DNA of 64,000 nucleotides. It comes from Girardinichthys multiradiatus (Eukaryota > Chordata > Actinopteri > Cyprinodontiformes > Goodeidae). Shown here in pieces: positions 24,506-34,499 of the stretch (the first letter of the stretch is position 1; the number at the start of each line of letters is the position of its first letter). Location: contig NC_061812.1 in NCBI RefSeq assembly GCF_021462225.1, positions 47,907,363 to 47,971,362 of the forward strand, given 5' to 3'. Made by a program: the position numbers and the translations under genes. The notes below the pieces were generated by a model. That model was not told the DNA's origin. It worked only from the letters and a program-made list of their open reading frames with translations, and made no database searches.

Positions 24506-24517
24506 CAAGATGGCGCC
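24506..24517 (+). promoter_or_regulatory. Candidate YY1-type site at LINE 5' end
   Basis: CAAGATGGCGCC lies at the 5' edge of the LINE. It matches the YY1 core AAGATGGC, a motif known to set transcription start in mammalian L1. The role here is inference. Confidence 0.35.
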
Positions 24518-24564
24518 GACGATGGCAGCCTCGGAGCTTCACTCTCTCTTTCTTTGAGTATTTT

Positions 24565-25350
24565 GTGTGTTTTTATGTTTTGCGAGCCACAATTCTGTGC
24601 TCTCATTCAGCAGAGAGGAACTTCTCAACATCAGAAAGTCCTGTCTTTGGATTTTCTCACCATCTTTCTTCGATCCGAGCTTCACTGAGCTTCTGGCGAG
24701 CGAAGCCGCAGCACTCTTTGGGATACTGCGCCAAAAGCGTCGGAGAGGAAAGCGCGCTGGTAAAGCTCCACCAAATAGGTCTTTGCACACCACTGCTTTC
24801 GATCCATCTGGCAAATGTCTGCTCTCTAAGCAACAAGATGGACGAGCTGCTTCTTCTCACCAGTAAAAACACGGACCTCCGCGGATCAGCGGTTCTCTGC
24901 TTCACCAAGACATGGCTAAGTGAAAACATCCCGGACCACGCACTGCTGTTGCCGGGCTTCCAGCTGTTCAGAGCGGTTCGCAGCGTGGAGCTATATAGGA
25001 AGAAGCGAGGAGGTGGAATCTGCTTTTATATAAATGAAGGTTGGTGCAGAGACATAAAAGTGCTGGGGAAAACATGTAGTCCTGATCTGGAGTCATTTGC
25101 CATAAACTGCAAACCGTTTTATTCACCGAGAGCGTTTTCCTCGTTTATAATAATTGGCTCATATTTTCCACCACATGGCGGCACTTCTGCTGTGGAAAAA
25201 CATCTTGCTGAGCTGATTACAGACGTGGAGAAAAAATACACGGACTCTTTCATCATAATACTGGGAGATTTTAACAGAGCAAACCTCTCCAATGACCCCT
25301 GCAATTTCCTTACTGATCAAACAGGTTGGCAGATGATGTTGTCAACTTAG
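24565..25350 (+). pseudogene. LINE endonuclease domain, truncated ORF
   Basis: Open for 261 codons. From about residue 80 it shows the start of an AP-endonuclease-type domain: LANVCSLSNKMDELLLL (the N-x-R-S/C-L-x-N-K motif), then LCFTKTWLSENIPDHALLLP (the ETWL block), RGGGICFYINEGWCRD, and IIILGDFNRANLSNDP (the GDFN motif). The catalytic Glu of the ET-W-L motif reads Lys (FTKTWL). The frame leaves endonuclease sequence at about 25320, where it jumps to RT code in another frame and stops. Not functional. Confidence 0.85.
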
Positions 25351-26290
25351 GTCAACACTTGATCCTGCAACACCTCGACCGTCCAGGGATGTACGCCAGG
25401 ATCCTCTTTGTAGACTTCAACTCGGCCTTCAACACCATCATACCAGACATCCTCATACCAGAAGCTCACCCAGCTCAACGTCCCAGGCTCCACTTGTCAG
25501 TGGATCAACAGCTTCCTGATGGACCGAGAGCTGCAGGTGAGACAGGGGAGCATCTTCTTCCGCACCAGATCAATAAGTACTGGTGCCCCCCAGGGGTGTG
25601 TTCTATCCCCACTCCTCTTCTCCCTGTACACAAATGACTGCACCTCAGCGGACTCATCCGTAAAACTCCTGAATTGTGCAGATGACACCACTGTCATCGG
25701 TCTGATCCAGGACGGTGAGTCTGTCAGGACCTCCTGTCTGTCTGCATACAAACAGGAGGTGGATCGGCTGGTACACTGGTGTTGTCAGAACTACCTTGAA
25801 ACTCAACTCACTCAAGACTGTGGAAATGGTAGTGGACTTTCGGAGAACACCACCCCCATACACCCCCTCACCATCCTCAACAACACCGTGTCAGCTGTGG
25901 ACCACTTCAGGTTCCTAGGAACCACCATCTCTGAGGACCTGAGATGGTCCTCACACATAGACACTGTTCAGAAGAAGGCCCGGCAGAGACTGTATTTCCT
26001 GAGGCAACTCAAGAAGTACTACCTTCCACAGGAGCTGCTGGTCATCTTCTACACTGCCATCATTCAGTCTGTCCTGTCTTCATCTATCTCAGTGTGGTTT
26101 GGCTCATCCACAAACAGGACAGGTCCAGACTGCATCGAATAATCAGATCTGCAGAGAGAATAATCATTACTGACCTTCCCTCCATCCAGGACTTAAACAG
26201 GTCTAGGGTCAGGAAAAGAACTGCTAAAATCTCTGCAGACCCCACACACCTCCCTGATGAACATTTAATAGAGTACCAAACAACTGCACA
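25326..26290 (+). pseudogene. LINE reverse transcriptase, frameshifted
   Basis: Frame one (25326 onward) has LGQHLILQHLDRPGMYARIL followed by FVDFNSAFNTIIPD, RT motif A with its Asp. The frame changes, and 25519-26142 continues with GAPQGCVLSPLLFSLYTNDC (motif B) and then LLNCADDTTVIGLI, the catalytic ADD triplet. HFRFLGTTISEDLRWSSHID and RQRLYFLRQLKKYYLPQELL are the thumb/C-terminal blocks. A frame break near 26140 precedes the C-terminal RIIRSAERIIITDLPSIQDL. At least two frameshifts and the upstream deletion make it inactive. Confidence 0.9.
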
Positions 26291-26333
26291 CTGAAGTTGC
26301 ACATGTACCTTTGTATATGTGTATATTTGTATA

Positions 26334-27582
26334 TACAGGGGTTGGACAATGAAACTGAAACACCTGGTTTTAGACCACAATAATTTCTTAGTATGGTGTA
26401 GGGCCTCCTTTTGTGGCCAATACAGCATCAATTCGTCTTGAAAATGACATATACAAGTCCTGCACAGTGGTCAGAGGGACTTTAAGCCATTCTTCTTGCA
26501 GGATAGTGGCCAGGTCACTACGTGATACTGGTGGAGGAAAACGTTTCCTGACTCGCCCCTCCAAATCACCCCAAAGTGGCTCAATAATATTTAGATCTGG
26601 TGACTGTGCAGGCCATGGGAGATGTTCAACTTCACTTTCATGTTCATCAAACCAATCTTTCACCAGTCTTGCTGTGTGTATTGGTGCATTGTCATCCTGA
26701 TACACGGCACCGCCTTCAGGATACAATGTTTGAACCATTGGATGCACATGGTCCTCAAGAATGGTTCGGTAGTCCTTGGCAGTGACGCGCCCATCTAGTA
26801 CAAGTATTGGGCCAAGGGAATGCCATGATATGGCAGCCCTAACCATCACTGATCCACCCCCATGCTTCACTCTGAGCATACCACCCAGACGGTATGCTTC
26901 TTTGGGGCTTCTCCACACCGTAACTCTCCCGGATGTGGGGAAAACAGTAAAGGTGGACTCATCAGAGAACAATACATGTTTCACATTGTCCGCAGCCCAA
27001 GATTTGCACTCCTTGCCCCATTGAAACTGACGTTTGGCATTGGCATGAGTGACCAAAGGTTTGGCTATAGCAGCCCAGCCTTGTATATTGACCCTGTGGC
27101 CCCCCCCGACGGACAGTTCTGGTGGAAACAGGAGAGTTGAGGTGCACATTTAATTCTGCCGTGATTTGGGCAGCCGTGGTTTTATGTTTTTTGGATACAA
27201 TCCAGGTTAGCACCCGAACATCCCTTTCAGACAGCTTCCTCTTGCGTCCACAGTTACTCCTGTTGGATGTGGTTTGTCCTTCTTGGTAGTATGCTGACAT
27301 TACCCTGGATACCGTGGCTCTTGATACTTGCTGTCTTGGTCACAGATGCGCCAGCAAGACGTGCACCAACAATTTGTCCTCTTTTAAACTCTGGTATGTC
27401 ACCCATAATGTTGTGTGCATTTCAATATTTTGCTCTTACCCTGCTAATTGAACCTTCACACACTGCTCTTACTGGTGCAATGTGCAATCAATGAAGACTG
27501 GCTACCAGGCTGGTCCAATTTAGCCATGAAACCTCCCACACTAAAATAACAGGTGTCTCAGTTTCAATGTCCAACCCCTGTA
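26334..27582 (-). mobile_element. Tc1/mariner element, DD36E family, copy 2, nested in LINE 3' UTR
   Basis: Complete copy bounded by TA-CAGGGGTTGGACAATGAAAC and its inverse. The sequences on either side read as one continuous LINE 3' UTR. It therefore inserted after the LINE and shows that the LINE was already fixed at this site. Confidence 0.95.
26388..27300 (-). pseudogene. DD36E transposase copy 2, one clear frameshift
   Basis: From 27149 downward the frame is open for about 250 codons. It holds VNIQGWAAIAKPLVTHANAK, VLFSDESTFTVF (first Asp), VKHGGGSVMV, YQDDNAPIHTARLVKDW (second Asp) and SPDLNIIEPLWGDLE (Glu), ending in AVLATKGGPTPY. The upstream frame (26962-27300) carries RKRKLSERDVRVLTWIVSKK and NVHLNSPVSTRTVRR. 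The two frames meet at a C-run at about 27103-27110 that shifts the frame. There are 36 residues between the second Asp and the Glu. It is the least damaged of the three copies in its catalytic half. Confidence 0.9.
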
Positions 27583-27700
27583 TGTATTTAAGGACATAAA
27601 GATACATGCATAAATATATCTTATAACGCATTAAAAAAAAAAGAAATTCCTTGTTTGTATGTACAAACTTGGCAATAAAGCTGATTCTGATTCTTATTCT

Positions 27701-27860
27701 GAAGTGGAGGTGGTGGAGGAGTATAAATATCTTGGTGTTGACCTGGACAACAGACTGGAGTGGAGATGCAACTATGAAGCCGTCTACAAGAAGGGACAGA
27801 GCAGACTGTGCTTCTTGAGGAAGCTTAGGTCCTTCAGTGTTTGTAGCAAGATGCTTTATA
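27701..27860 (+). mobile_element. LINE RT C-terminal fragment
   Basis: Plus strand VEEYKYLGVDLDNRLEWRCN then KKGQSRLCFLRKLRSFSVCS, the conserved F-K-Y-L-G...W and Q-R-L-x-F-L-R-K-L blocks of LINE reverse transcriptases. It follows directly on the tail of the preceding LINE and stops at the TA microsatellite where the next element inserted. Confidence 0.8.
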
Positions 27861-27876
27861 TATATATATATATATA
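27857..27876. repeat. TA microsatellite used as insertion site
   Basis: (TA)n run at the left edge of the Tc1 element at 27875. The continuation TATATATATA lies after its right end at 29472. Confidence 0.85.
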
Positions 27877-29472
27877 CAGGTCCTTCTCAAAATATTAGCA
27901 TATTGTGATAAAGTTAATTATTTTCCATAATGTCATGATGAAAATTTAACATTCATATATTTTAGATTCATTGCACACTAACTGAAATATTTCAGGCCTT
28001 TTATTGTCTTAATACGGATGATTTTGGCATACAGCTCATGAAAACCCAAAATTCCTATCTCACAAAATTAGCATATTTCATCCGACCAATAAAAGAAAAG
28101 TGTTTTTAATACAAAAAACGTCAACCTTCAAATAATCATGTACAGTTATGCACTCAATACTTGGTCGGGAATCCTTTTGCAGAAATGACTGCTTCAATGC
28201 GGCGTGGCATGGAGGCAATCAGCCTGTGGCACTGCTGAGGTCTTATGGAGGCCCAGGATGCTTCGATAGCGGCCTTTAGCTCATCCAGAGTGTTGGGTCT
28301 TGAGTCTCTCAACGTTCTCTTCACAATATCCCACAGATTCTCTATGGGGTTCAGGTCAGGAGAGTTGGCAGGCCAATTGAGCACAGTGATACCATGGTCA
28401 GTAAACCATTTACCAGGGGTTTTGGCACTGTGAGCAGGTGCCAGGTCGTGCTGAAAAATGAAATCTTCATCTCCATAAAGCTTTTCAGCAGATGGAAGCA
28501 TGAAGTGCTCCAAAATCTCCTGATAGCTAGCTGCATTGACCCTGCCCTTGATAAAACACAGTGGACCAACACCAGCAGCTGACACGGCACCCCAGACCAT
28601 CACTGACTGTGGGTACTTGACACTGGACTTCTGGCATTTTGGCATTTCCTTCTCCCCAGTCTTCCTCCAGACTCTGGCACCTTGATTTCCGAATGACATG
28701 CAGAATTTGCTTTCATCCGAAAAAAGTACTTTGGACCACTGAGCAACAGTCCAGTGCTGCTTCTCTGTAGACCAGGTCAGGTGCTTCTGCCTCTGTTTCT
28801 GGTTCAAAAGTGGCTTGACCAGGGGAATGCGGCACCTGTAGCCCATTTTCTGCACACGCCTTTGCGCGGTGGCTCTGGATGTTTGTACTCCAGACTCAGT
28901 CCACTGCTTCCGCAGGTCCCCCAAGGTCTGGAATCGGCCCTTCTCCACAATCTTCCTCAGGGTCCGGTCACCTCTTCTCGTTGTGCAGCGTTTTCTGCCA
29001 CAGACTTCCCACTGAGGTGCCTTGATACAGCACTCTGGGAACAGCCTATTTGTTCAGAAATTTCTTTCTGTGTCTTACCCTCTTGCTTGAGGGTGTCAAT
29101 AGTGGCCTTCTGGACAGCAGTCAGGTCGGCAGTCTTACCAATGATTGGGGTTTTGAGTGATGAACCAGGCTGGGAGTTTTAAAGGCCTCAGGAATCTTTT
29201 GCAGGTGTTTAGAGTTAACTCGTTGATTCAGATGATTAGGTTCATAGCTCGTTTAGAGACCCTTTTAATGATATGCTAATTTTGTGAGATAGGAATTTTG
29301 GGTTTTCATGAGCTGTATGCCAAAATCATCCGTATTAAGACAATAAAAGACCTGAAATATTTCAGTTAGTGTGCAATGAATCTAAAATATATGAATGTTA
29401 AATTTTCATCATGACATTATGGAAAATAATAAACTTTATCACAATATGCTAATATTTTGAGAAGGACCTGTA
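27875..29472 (-). mobile_element. Tc1/mariner DD34E element with about 200-bp TIRs
   Basis: The ends CAGGTCCTTCTCAAAATATT and the inverse AATATTTTGAGAAGGACCTG are flanked by TA. The inverted match continues for about 200 bp inward, through ATTAGCATATTGTGATAAAG and on to CTCACAAAATTAGCATAT. Full length at about 1.6 kb with one minus-strand transposase. The two TIRs differ at only a few bases, suggesting a fairly young copy. Confidence 0.95.
28154..29165 (-). pseudogene. Near-intact DD34E transposase with one N-terminal frameshift
   Basis: From 28948 down, 264 codons are open. They include VLFSDESKFCMSFGNQGARV (first Asp), QHDLAPAHSAKTPGKWF (second Asp) and NSPDLNPIENLWDIVKR (Glu), with 34 residues between the last two, the classical Tc1 spacing. 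The protein ends VISAKGFPTKY. Upstream (28960-29150) another frame encodes KATIDTLKQEGKTQKEISEQ and IGCSQSAVSRHL, the HTH that binds the terminal repeats. A single-base loss in a GG/CAGAAAACGC stretch (about 28985) seems to be the only break. Confidence 0.88.
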
Positions 29473-29499
29473 TATATATATAATAGGTACTCTAAATGG

Positions 29500-29890
29500 T
29501 ACTAAATAGTAGACCTGCACAAGGCTTGGATGGGCTATAGGAAAATAGCCAGGCAGCTTGGTGAGAGTACAACAACTGTTGGCGCAATTTTAAAACTATG
29601 ACGGTCAGTCTCCCTCAGTCTGGGGCTCCAAGCAACCTTGTGGGGCATCAGTGATTGTAAAGAAGGTGAGGGATCAGCCCAGAGCTACACAGCAGGACCT
29701 AGTAAATGACCTGAAGAGAGCTGGGACCAGAGTCTCAAAGAAGACCATTAGTAACACACTACGCCGCCATGGATTAAAATCCTGCAGCACACGCAATGTC
29801 CCCCTGCATAAGCCAGCACATGTCCAGGCCCGTCTGAAGTTTGCCAATGACCATCTGGATGATCCAGAGGAGGGATGTGAGAAGGTCAAG
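29500..29890 (+). mobile_element. Tc1-like N-terminal half, relic
   Basis: The plus strand carries pieces of a Tc1-like DNA-binding domain: a [17 protein letters not shown] helix around 29535, then [20 protein letters not shown] and [13 protein letters not shown] at 29690-29790. It is related to the element at 49568-51568. Frames change and the catalytic domain and both ends are missing. Confidence 0.75.
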
Positions 29891-29959
29891 AATTTAGTAG
29901 TATTCTCTGCCTTCCCTCACAATTATGTTACAGTTCTCTCCCTCTCCATCTACTAAAAT

Positions 29960-31850
29960 TATTCTCTGCTCCTGTTTGAATGGCTCTCCTTGTACAGATT
30001 GAGTAAAAGTAAAACCAAGCTTCTCCAGTCATTTCTGTGTTTATTGGTGTTTTCTACTCTAAACTGACATTGGATTATCCCAATAACACTGTGATGTCTT
30101 TACCTGTTTGTGTATTTGTTGGTTTTGCTCATAGAATTCACACCACAGCTAGTAGGGGGCACTGCAGGCTGTTACTGACACTTGACCCCCTGAAAGACAA
30201 TAGCGATTTCACACATGAAAAGAAAGTTTGAGCTCAGTTATTGAAACAAGCTGCAGCTGTCTGAAGTAGAGAGCTGAAACATAGATTTGAGCAGGGGCAG
30301 AGTACATTTGCAAGCAAGCAAGAGTTTTGTAAATTGAGGCAACGTTTTTAGAATAACACCTGAGAGTGAAAAAGAATCCTGCTCTTTACCTTAAAGTGTT
30401 TGTTCCTGAGCTTAGATATTAAGTAGCAAGCTGGTTGTATGGCTGCAATTCTGCTGCTATATAGTGTAATTAGAACCCAGATATTTATTTATTTATTCAT
30501 TCCTTTCCATCCAACATTGCTACCCTGATTAGAAAAACTTACCTCCAACTAAACTACTGGTCAAGCTGACTAACAGAGTCACAGCTGATGGGTTGAACTC
30601 CTGCACATGAGACAATTACAGCTTCTAGCTAAGTGCATGTGTTCTGACGACACCCCATGTCCATGTCTGGTAAAAGACCTGGTCTCCAAGTCCAGGACAA
30701 AGTGGGACAGGAACAGCTTAATTTCCTGCCACTGTCCTATACAAATATATTATTTAAATAAAATATACTCTGTTTATTTCATGTTTTAGTTTTTAGGCTT
30801 TGGGAGCTTTCTTAATTTATGGCTTGGTTTGTATGTTTTTATGGATGCCTACCCTATAATACTGCAACAGAAATGTACCTACGGTTACCAATAAGGACAC
30901 TTGAACCTGAACTGGGTTTGATCATTGCTTATAGAATGTCTTTGTGTAAAGTAACTTTCCAGTCAGACCCCTCTATGCTTTGTTAGCTTCTAGTCCTTCT
31001 CATCATTAAATGCCCAATCCTGTGAGGCTACAGCTATTTCAGATAGGACATTAATACTTCTTCCAGAACAATCAAAGGAATCTTCTTGTTTAGATTTCAT
31101 CATTTTGGAATGTTGTCTCTCAATCAACAGGCTCCAGCTCCCTGTCTATGCTTGTGCTGGAGGCTCATATAGGTTTCAGTGTTTTGTAAGGAGCCGGGGG
31201 GAAACAGGGGGTCTTTGGCCTTTTGCCAAGCTGTTACCCTCATTCCCACATCCAGAAGATTTGCCCTAACAAAGCAGGCATTCTAATGCCCTGTGTGGCA
31301 GAGAAAGAGCTCTGTGCATGTGTTTGCGTGTTGAATGAGTGAGCTCTCCACTGCTGGGATGAATAGTGTCTTTTTCAGACTTTTTTCAACTTTTGTCCAA
31401 CTCCTCATCCAATAAGCTTCCAGCAGATCTGCCTGCACTTGTAAGAGATCCATTTGGCCAGTGATGGAATGCTGAAAGGCAGAGGAAATCATGTTGAGAA
31501 GGTGGGAAACTGGGGGTGTGAATGAAGGGCACCATGTACCAAGTAAAGAAACGAAACGAAAAGAGAATTTAGTGCAATTTAGTTGTCAAAGCTTGGCACC
31601 ATTCCATGCCCCTTGACTGCGTGAACATGAAACTACAGAGTCACATGTCAAAACAGAGATGATCTCTTCAGCTTCGCCTGTTTTTCTTATGTTTTTTATT
31701 TTTTGCAGAGGCACCAAGGCATTATTTTAATTTGCACCAAAACCATCTCGTAAGACCATTTGCCCACGTTATTCCTCTCTTTGTTATGCCACCATTATCA
31801 ATATGTCTGTTACTCATTCGACAGTGTACTTCTACTTAACAGCGGTGTGA
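29960..31850. other. Non-coding DNA
   Basis: No supported exon or recognised element in about 1.9 kb. It has an ATTTATTTATTTATTCATTC run near 30483. Confidence 0.45.
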
Positions 31851-31883
31851 GTGTGTGTGTATATGTATATGTATATATATATA

Positions 31884-31924
<41 letters not shown>
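31848..31924. repeat. GT then TA microsatellite
   Basis: About 75 bp of GTGTGTGTGT then ATATGTATATG and a long (TA)n. The DD38E element inserted at its right edge, and TATATATATGTATACATAC continues after 33528. Confidence 0.9.
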
Positions 31925-31927
<3 letters not shown>

Positions 31928-33528
31928 AGACCAAAGGCTTGGACACACCTTCTCATTCAAAGAGTTGTCTTTATTTTCATGACTATGAATATTGTAGCTT
32001 CACACTGAAGGCATCAAAACTATGAATTAACACATGTGGAATTATATACTGAACAAAAAAGTGTGAAACAACTGAAAATATGTCTTATATTCTAGGTTCT
32101 TCAAAGTAGCCACCTTTTGCTGTGATTATTGCTCCACACACTCTTGGCATTCTGTTGATGAGCTTCAAGAGGTAGTCACCTGAAATGGTTTTCCAACAGT
32201 CTTGAAGGAGTTCCCAGAGATGCTTAGCACTTGTTGGCCCGTTTGCCTTCACTCTGCGGTCCAGCTCACCCCAAACCATCTCGATTGGGTTCAGGTCCGG
32301 TGACTGTGGAGGCCAGGTCATCTGGCGCAGCACCCCATCACTCTCCTTCTTGGTCAAATAGCCCTTACACAGCCTGGAGGTGTGTTTGGGGTCATTGTCC
32401 TGTTGAAAAATAAATTATGGTCCAACTAAACGCAAACCGGATGGAATAGCATGCCGCTGCAAGATGCTGTGGTAGCCATGCTGGTTCAGTATGCCTTCAA
32501 TATTGAATAAATCCCCAACAGTGTCACCAGCAAAGCACCCCCACACCATCACACCTCCTCCTCCATGCTTCACGATGGGAACCAGGCATGTAGAGTCCAT
32601 CCGTTCACTTCTTCTGCGCTGCACAAAGACTGGTGGTTGGAACCAAAGATCTCAAACTTGGACTCATCAGACCAAAGCACAGATTTCCACTGGTCTAATG
32701 TCCATTCCTTGTGTCCTTTAGCCCAAACAAGTCTCTTCTGCTTGTTGCCTGTCCTCAGCAGTGGTTTCCTAGCAGCTATTTTACCATGAAGGCCTGATTC
32801 ACAGAGTCTCCTCTTAACAGTTGTTCTAGAGATGTGTCTGCTGCTAGAACTCTGTGTGGCATTGACCTGTTCTCTAATCTGAGCTGCTGTTAACCTGCAA
32901 TTTCTGAGGCTGGTGACTCGGATGAACTTATCGTCCGCAGAAGAGATGACTCTTAGTCTTCCTTTCCTGGGGCGGTCCTCATGTGAGCCAGTTTCTTTGT
33001 AGCGCTTGATGGTTTTTGCGACTGCACTTGGGGACACTTTCAAAGTTTTCCCAATTGTTCGGACTGACTGACCTTCATTTCTTAAAGTAATGATAGCCAC
33101 TTGTTTTTCTTTACTTAGCTGCTTTTTTCTTGCCATAATACAAATTCTAACAGTCTATTCAGTAGGACTATCAGCTGTTTACTGTATCCACCTCCTGCAC
33201 AACACAACTGATGGTCCCAACACCATTTATAAGGCTTGAAATCCCACTTATTAAACCTGACAGGGCACACCTGCGAAATGAAAACCATTTCTTGAAGCTC
33301 ATCAACAGAATGCCAAGAGTGTGCGGAGCAGTAATCAAAGCAAAAGGTGGCTACATTGAAAAACCTATTACATATTATCGGTTGTTTCACACTTTTTTGT
33401 TCAGTATATAATTCCACATGTGTTAAATCATAGTTTTGATGCCTTCAGTGTGAAGCTACAATATTCATAGTCATGAAAATAAAGACAACTCTTTGAATGA
33501 GAAGGTGTGTCCAAACATTTGGTCTGTA
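31925..33528 (-). mobile_element. Tc1/mariner element, DD38E family, full-length copy with very long inverted ends
   Basis: Bounded by TA-CAGACCAAAGGCTTGGAC and GTCCAAACATTTGGTCTG-TA. The inverted match runs from 31925-32193 against 33280-33528, about 250-270 bp. It therefore covers the last ~35 codons of the transposase gene as well as the usual termini. The right arm has lost about 13 bp. Length is 1.6 kb. A truncated sister copy is at 10051-11314. Confidence 0.95.
32085..33136 (-). pseudogene. DD38E transposase, stop codon and frameshift
   Basis: It starts MARKKQLSKEKQVAIITLRN at 33136 and stays open for about 188 codons through the paired HTH region (VSPSAVAKTIKRYKETGSHE) and LWSDESKFEIFGSNH. 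A one-base change of frame near 32630 moves it into QRRRSERMDSTCLVP and VKHGGGGVMVWGCFAGDTV. A TAA follows GLRLVGP at 32414. Then come QQDNDPKHTSRLCKGYL and SPDLNPIEMVWGELDRRV, ending AKGGYFEEPRI at 32085. There are 38 residues between the second Asp and the Glu. Confidence 0.92.
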
Positions 33529-33576
33529 CTGTATATATATATGTATACATACATATATATGTATATGTATACATAC

Positions 33577-33948
33577 AGGGCAGCACGGTGGCGCAGTTGG
33601 TAGCACTGTTACCTTGCAGCAAGAAGGTCCTGGCTTCGACTCCCGGCCGGAGGTCTTTCTGCATGGAGTTTGCATGTTCTCTCCGTGCATGCGTGGGTTC
33701 TCACCGGGTACTCCGGCTTCCTCCCACAGTCCAAAGACGTGCTTGTTAGGTTAATTGGTCACTCTAAATTGCCCTTAGGTGTATGAATGAGTGTGTGCAT
33801 GGTTGTATGTGTGTTGCCCTGCGATGGACTGGCGACCTGTCCAGGGTGTACCCCGCCTTTCACCCATAGACTGCTGGAGATAGGCACCAGCTTCCCCGTG
33901 ACCCACTATGGAATAAGCGGTAGAAAATGACTGACTGACTGACTGACT
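33577..33948 (+). mobile_element. tRNA-headed SINE copy 2, with (GACT)n tail
   Basis: Plus-strand copy, same consensus as 47980-48352. The head is GGGCAGCACGGTGGCGCAGT with a weaker B box (the copy reads GGCTTCGACTCC), and the tail ends in ACTGACTGACTGACTGACT. TATACATAC on both sides is a probable target duplication inside an ATAC microsatellite. Confidence 0.9.
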
Positions 33949-33966
33949 ATACATACATACATACAA
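33947..33966. repeat. ATAC microsatellite
   Basis: (ATAC)n directly after the SINE tail. The same motif lies before the SINE at 33543-33576. Confidence 0.85.
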
Positions 33967-34441
33967 CATTCACGGTAAGGCGTACGGTCCGAGCATCGTC
34001 AATCAAAAAAACAAAAAAACAAATACTGTAAAGGAAAGCTTTGGATTACTTTTATCCCTGCTTCCCAGTGTGGTGTGAGTATGTACATATGTTTCTGTAT
34101 ACGTCAGTTTTGTGTTACTGGCAAAAAAAGACACCCTCCTGAAACCAGCACAGCTTACTTTGGGTAATTTCCACATGTGAGACGGAGGTGTCTTAGTGTC
34201 GTATTATGTGCTGATGCACTTGAAGAGGCATTATGGGAACCTTTAAAACCCTGTCTGAGCAGGGTGTAACAGTTCTATGAATGAACTGAACGAAAAAAAT
34301 AACCCGAGGTAGTTTAAACATGACAGGCTCGGGCCTTCCCCCCCAAGTGTAGGCTGACATCTCTGGCTTTTGGTTGTAAATCACAAAGGTTGTTAAAGAA
34401 CTAAAACCATGGATTAATCTTCTCGTTTCTTTGTGCTGCAG

Positions 34442-34492
34442 GTTATATCCAGAAGGATGTATTTATAACCTGAGCGTCTGGGAGGTCAAGAG
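34442..34492 (+). other. plxnb1: Probable 5' untranslated exon of plxnb1
   Basis: A 51-base segment sits between a good acceptor (CTTTGTGCTGCAG ending 34441) and a good donor (AAGAG then GTAACAT at 34493). It has no long ORF and lies 0.7 kb upstream of the first coding exon. This makes it a likely non-coding exon, but the call rests only on splice motifs. Confidence 0.4.
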
Positions 34493-34499
34493 GTAACAT

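Larger units (their letters stand above)
24490..27700 (+). mobile_element. LINE with intact 5' end, internal deletion, split by a Tc1 insertion
   Basis: A Rex1/CR1/L2-group non-LTR retrotransposon. It starts with a GC-rich CAAGATGGCGCCGACGATGG leader, then an endonuclease region (about 24560-25320), an RT region (25330-26290) and a 3' UTR. The 3' UTR is interrupted by the DD36E element at 26334-27582 and resumes to end TTGGCAATAAAGCTGATTCT plus ATTCTG repeats at about 27695. The endonuclease joins the RT domain directly at about 25325, so roughly the endonuclease C-terminus and N-terminal RT are deleted. Confidence 0.85.

Noticed and set aside
33915..33966. A CRISPR-like or satellite array, from GACT and ATAC repeats
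   Set aside because: These are the SINE tail and a microsatellite; there are no unique spacers.
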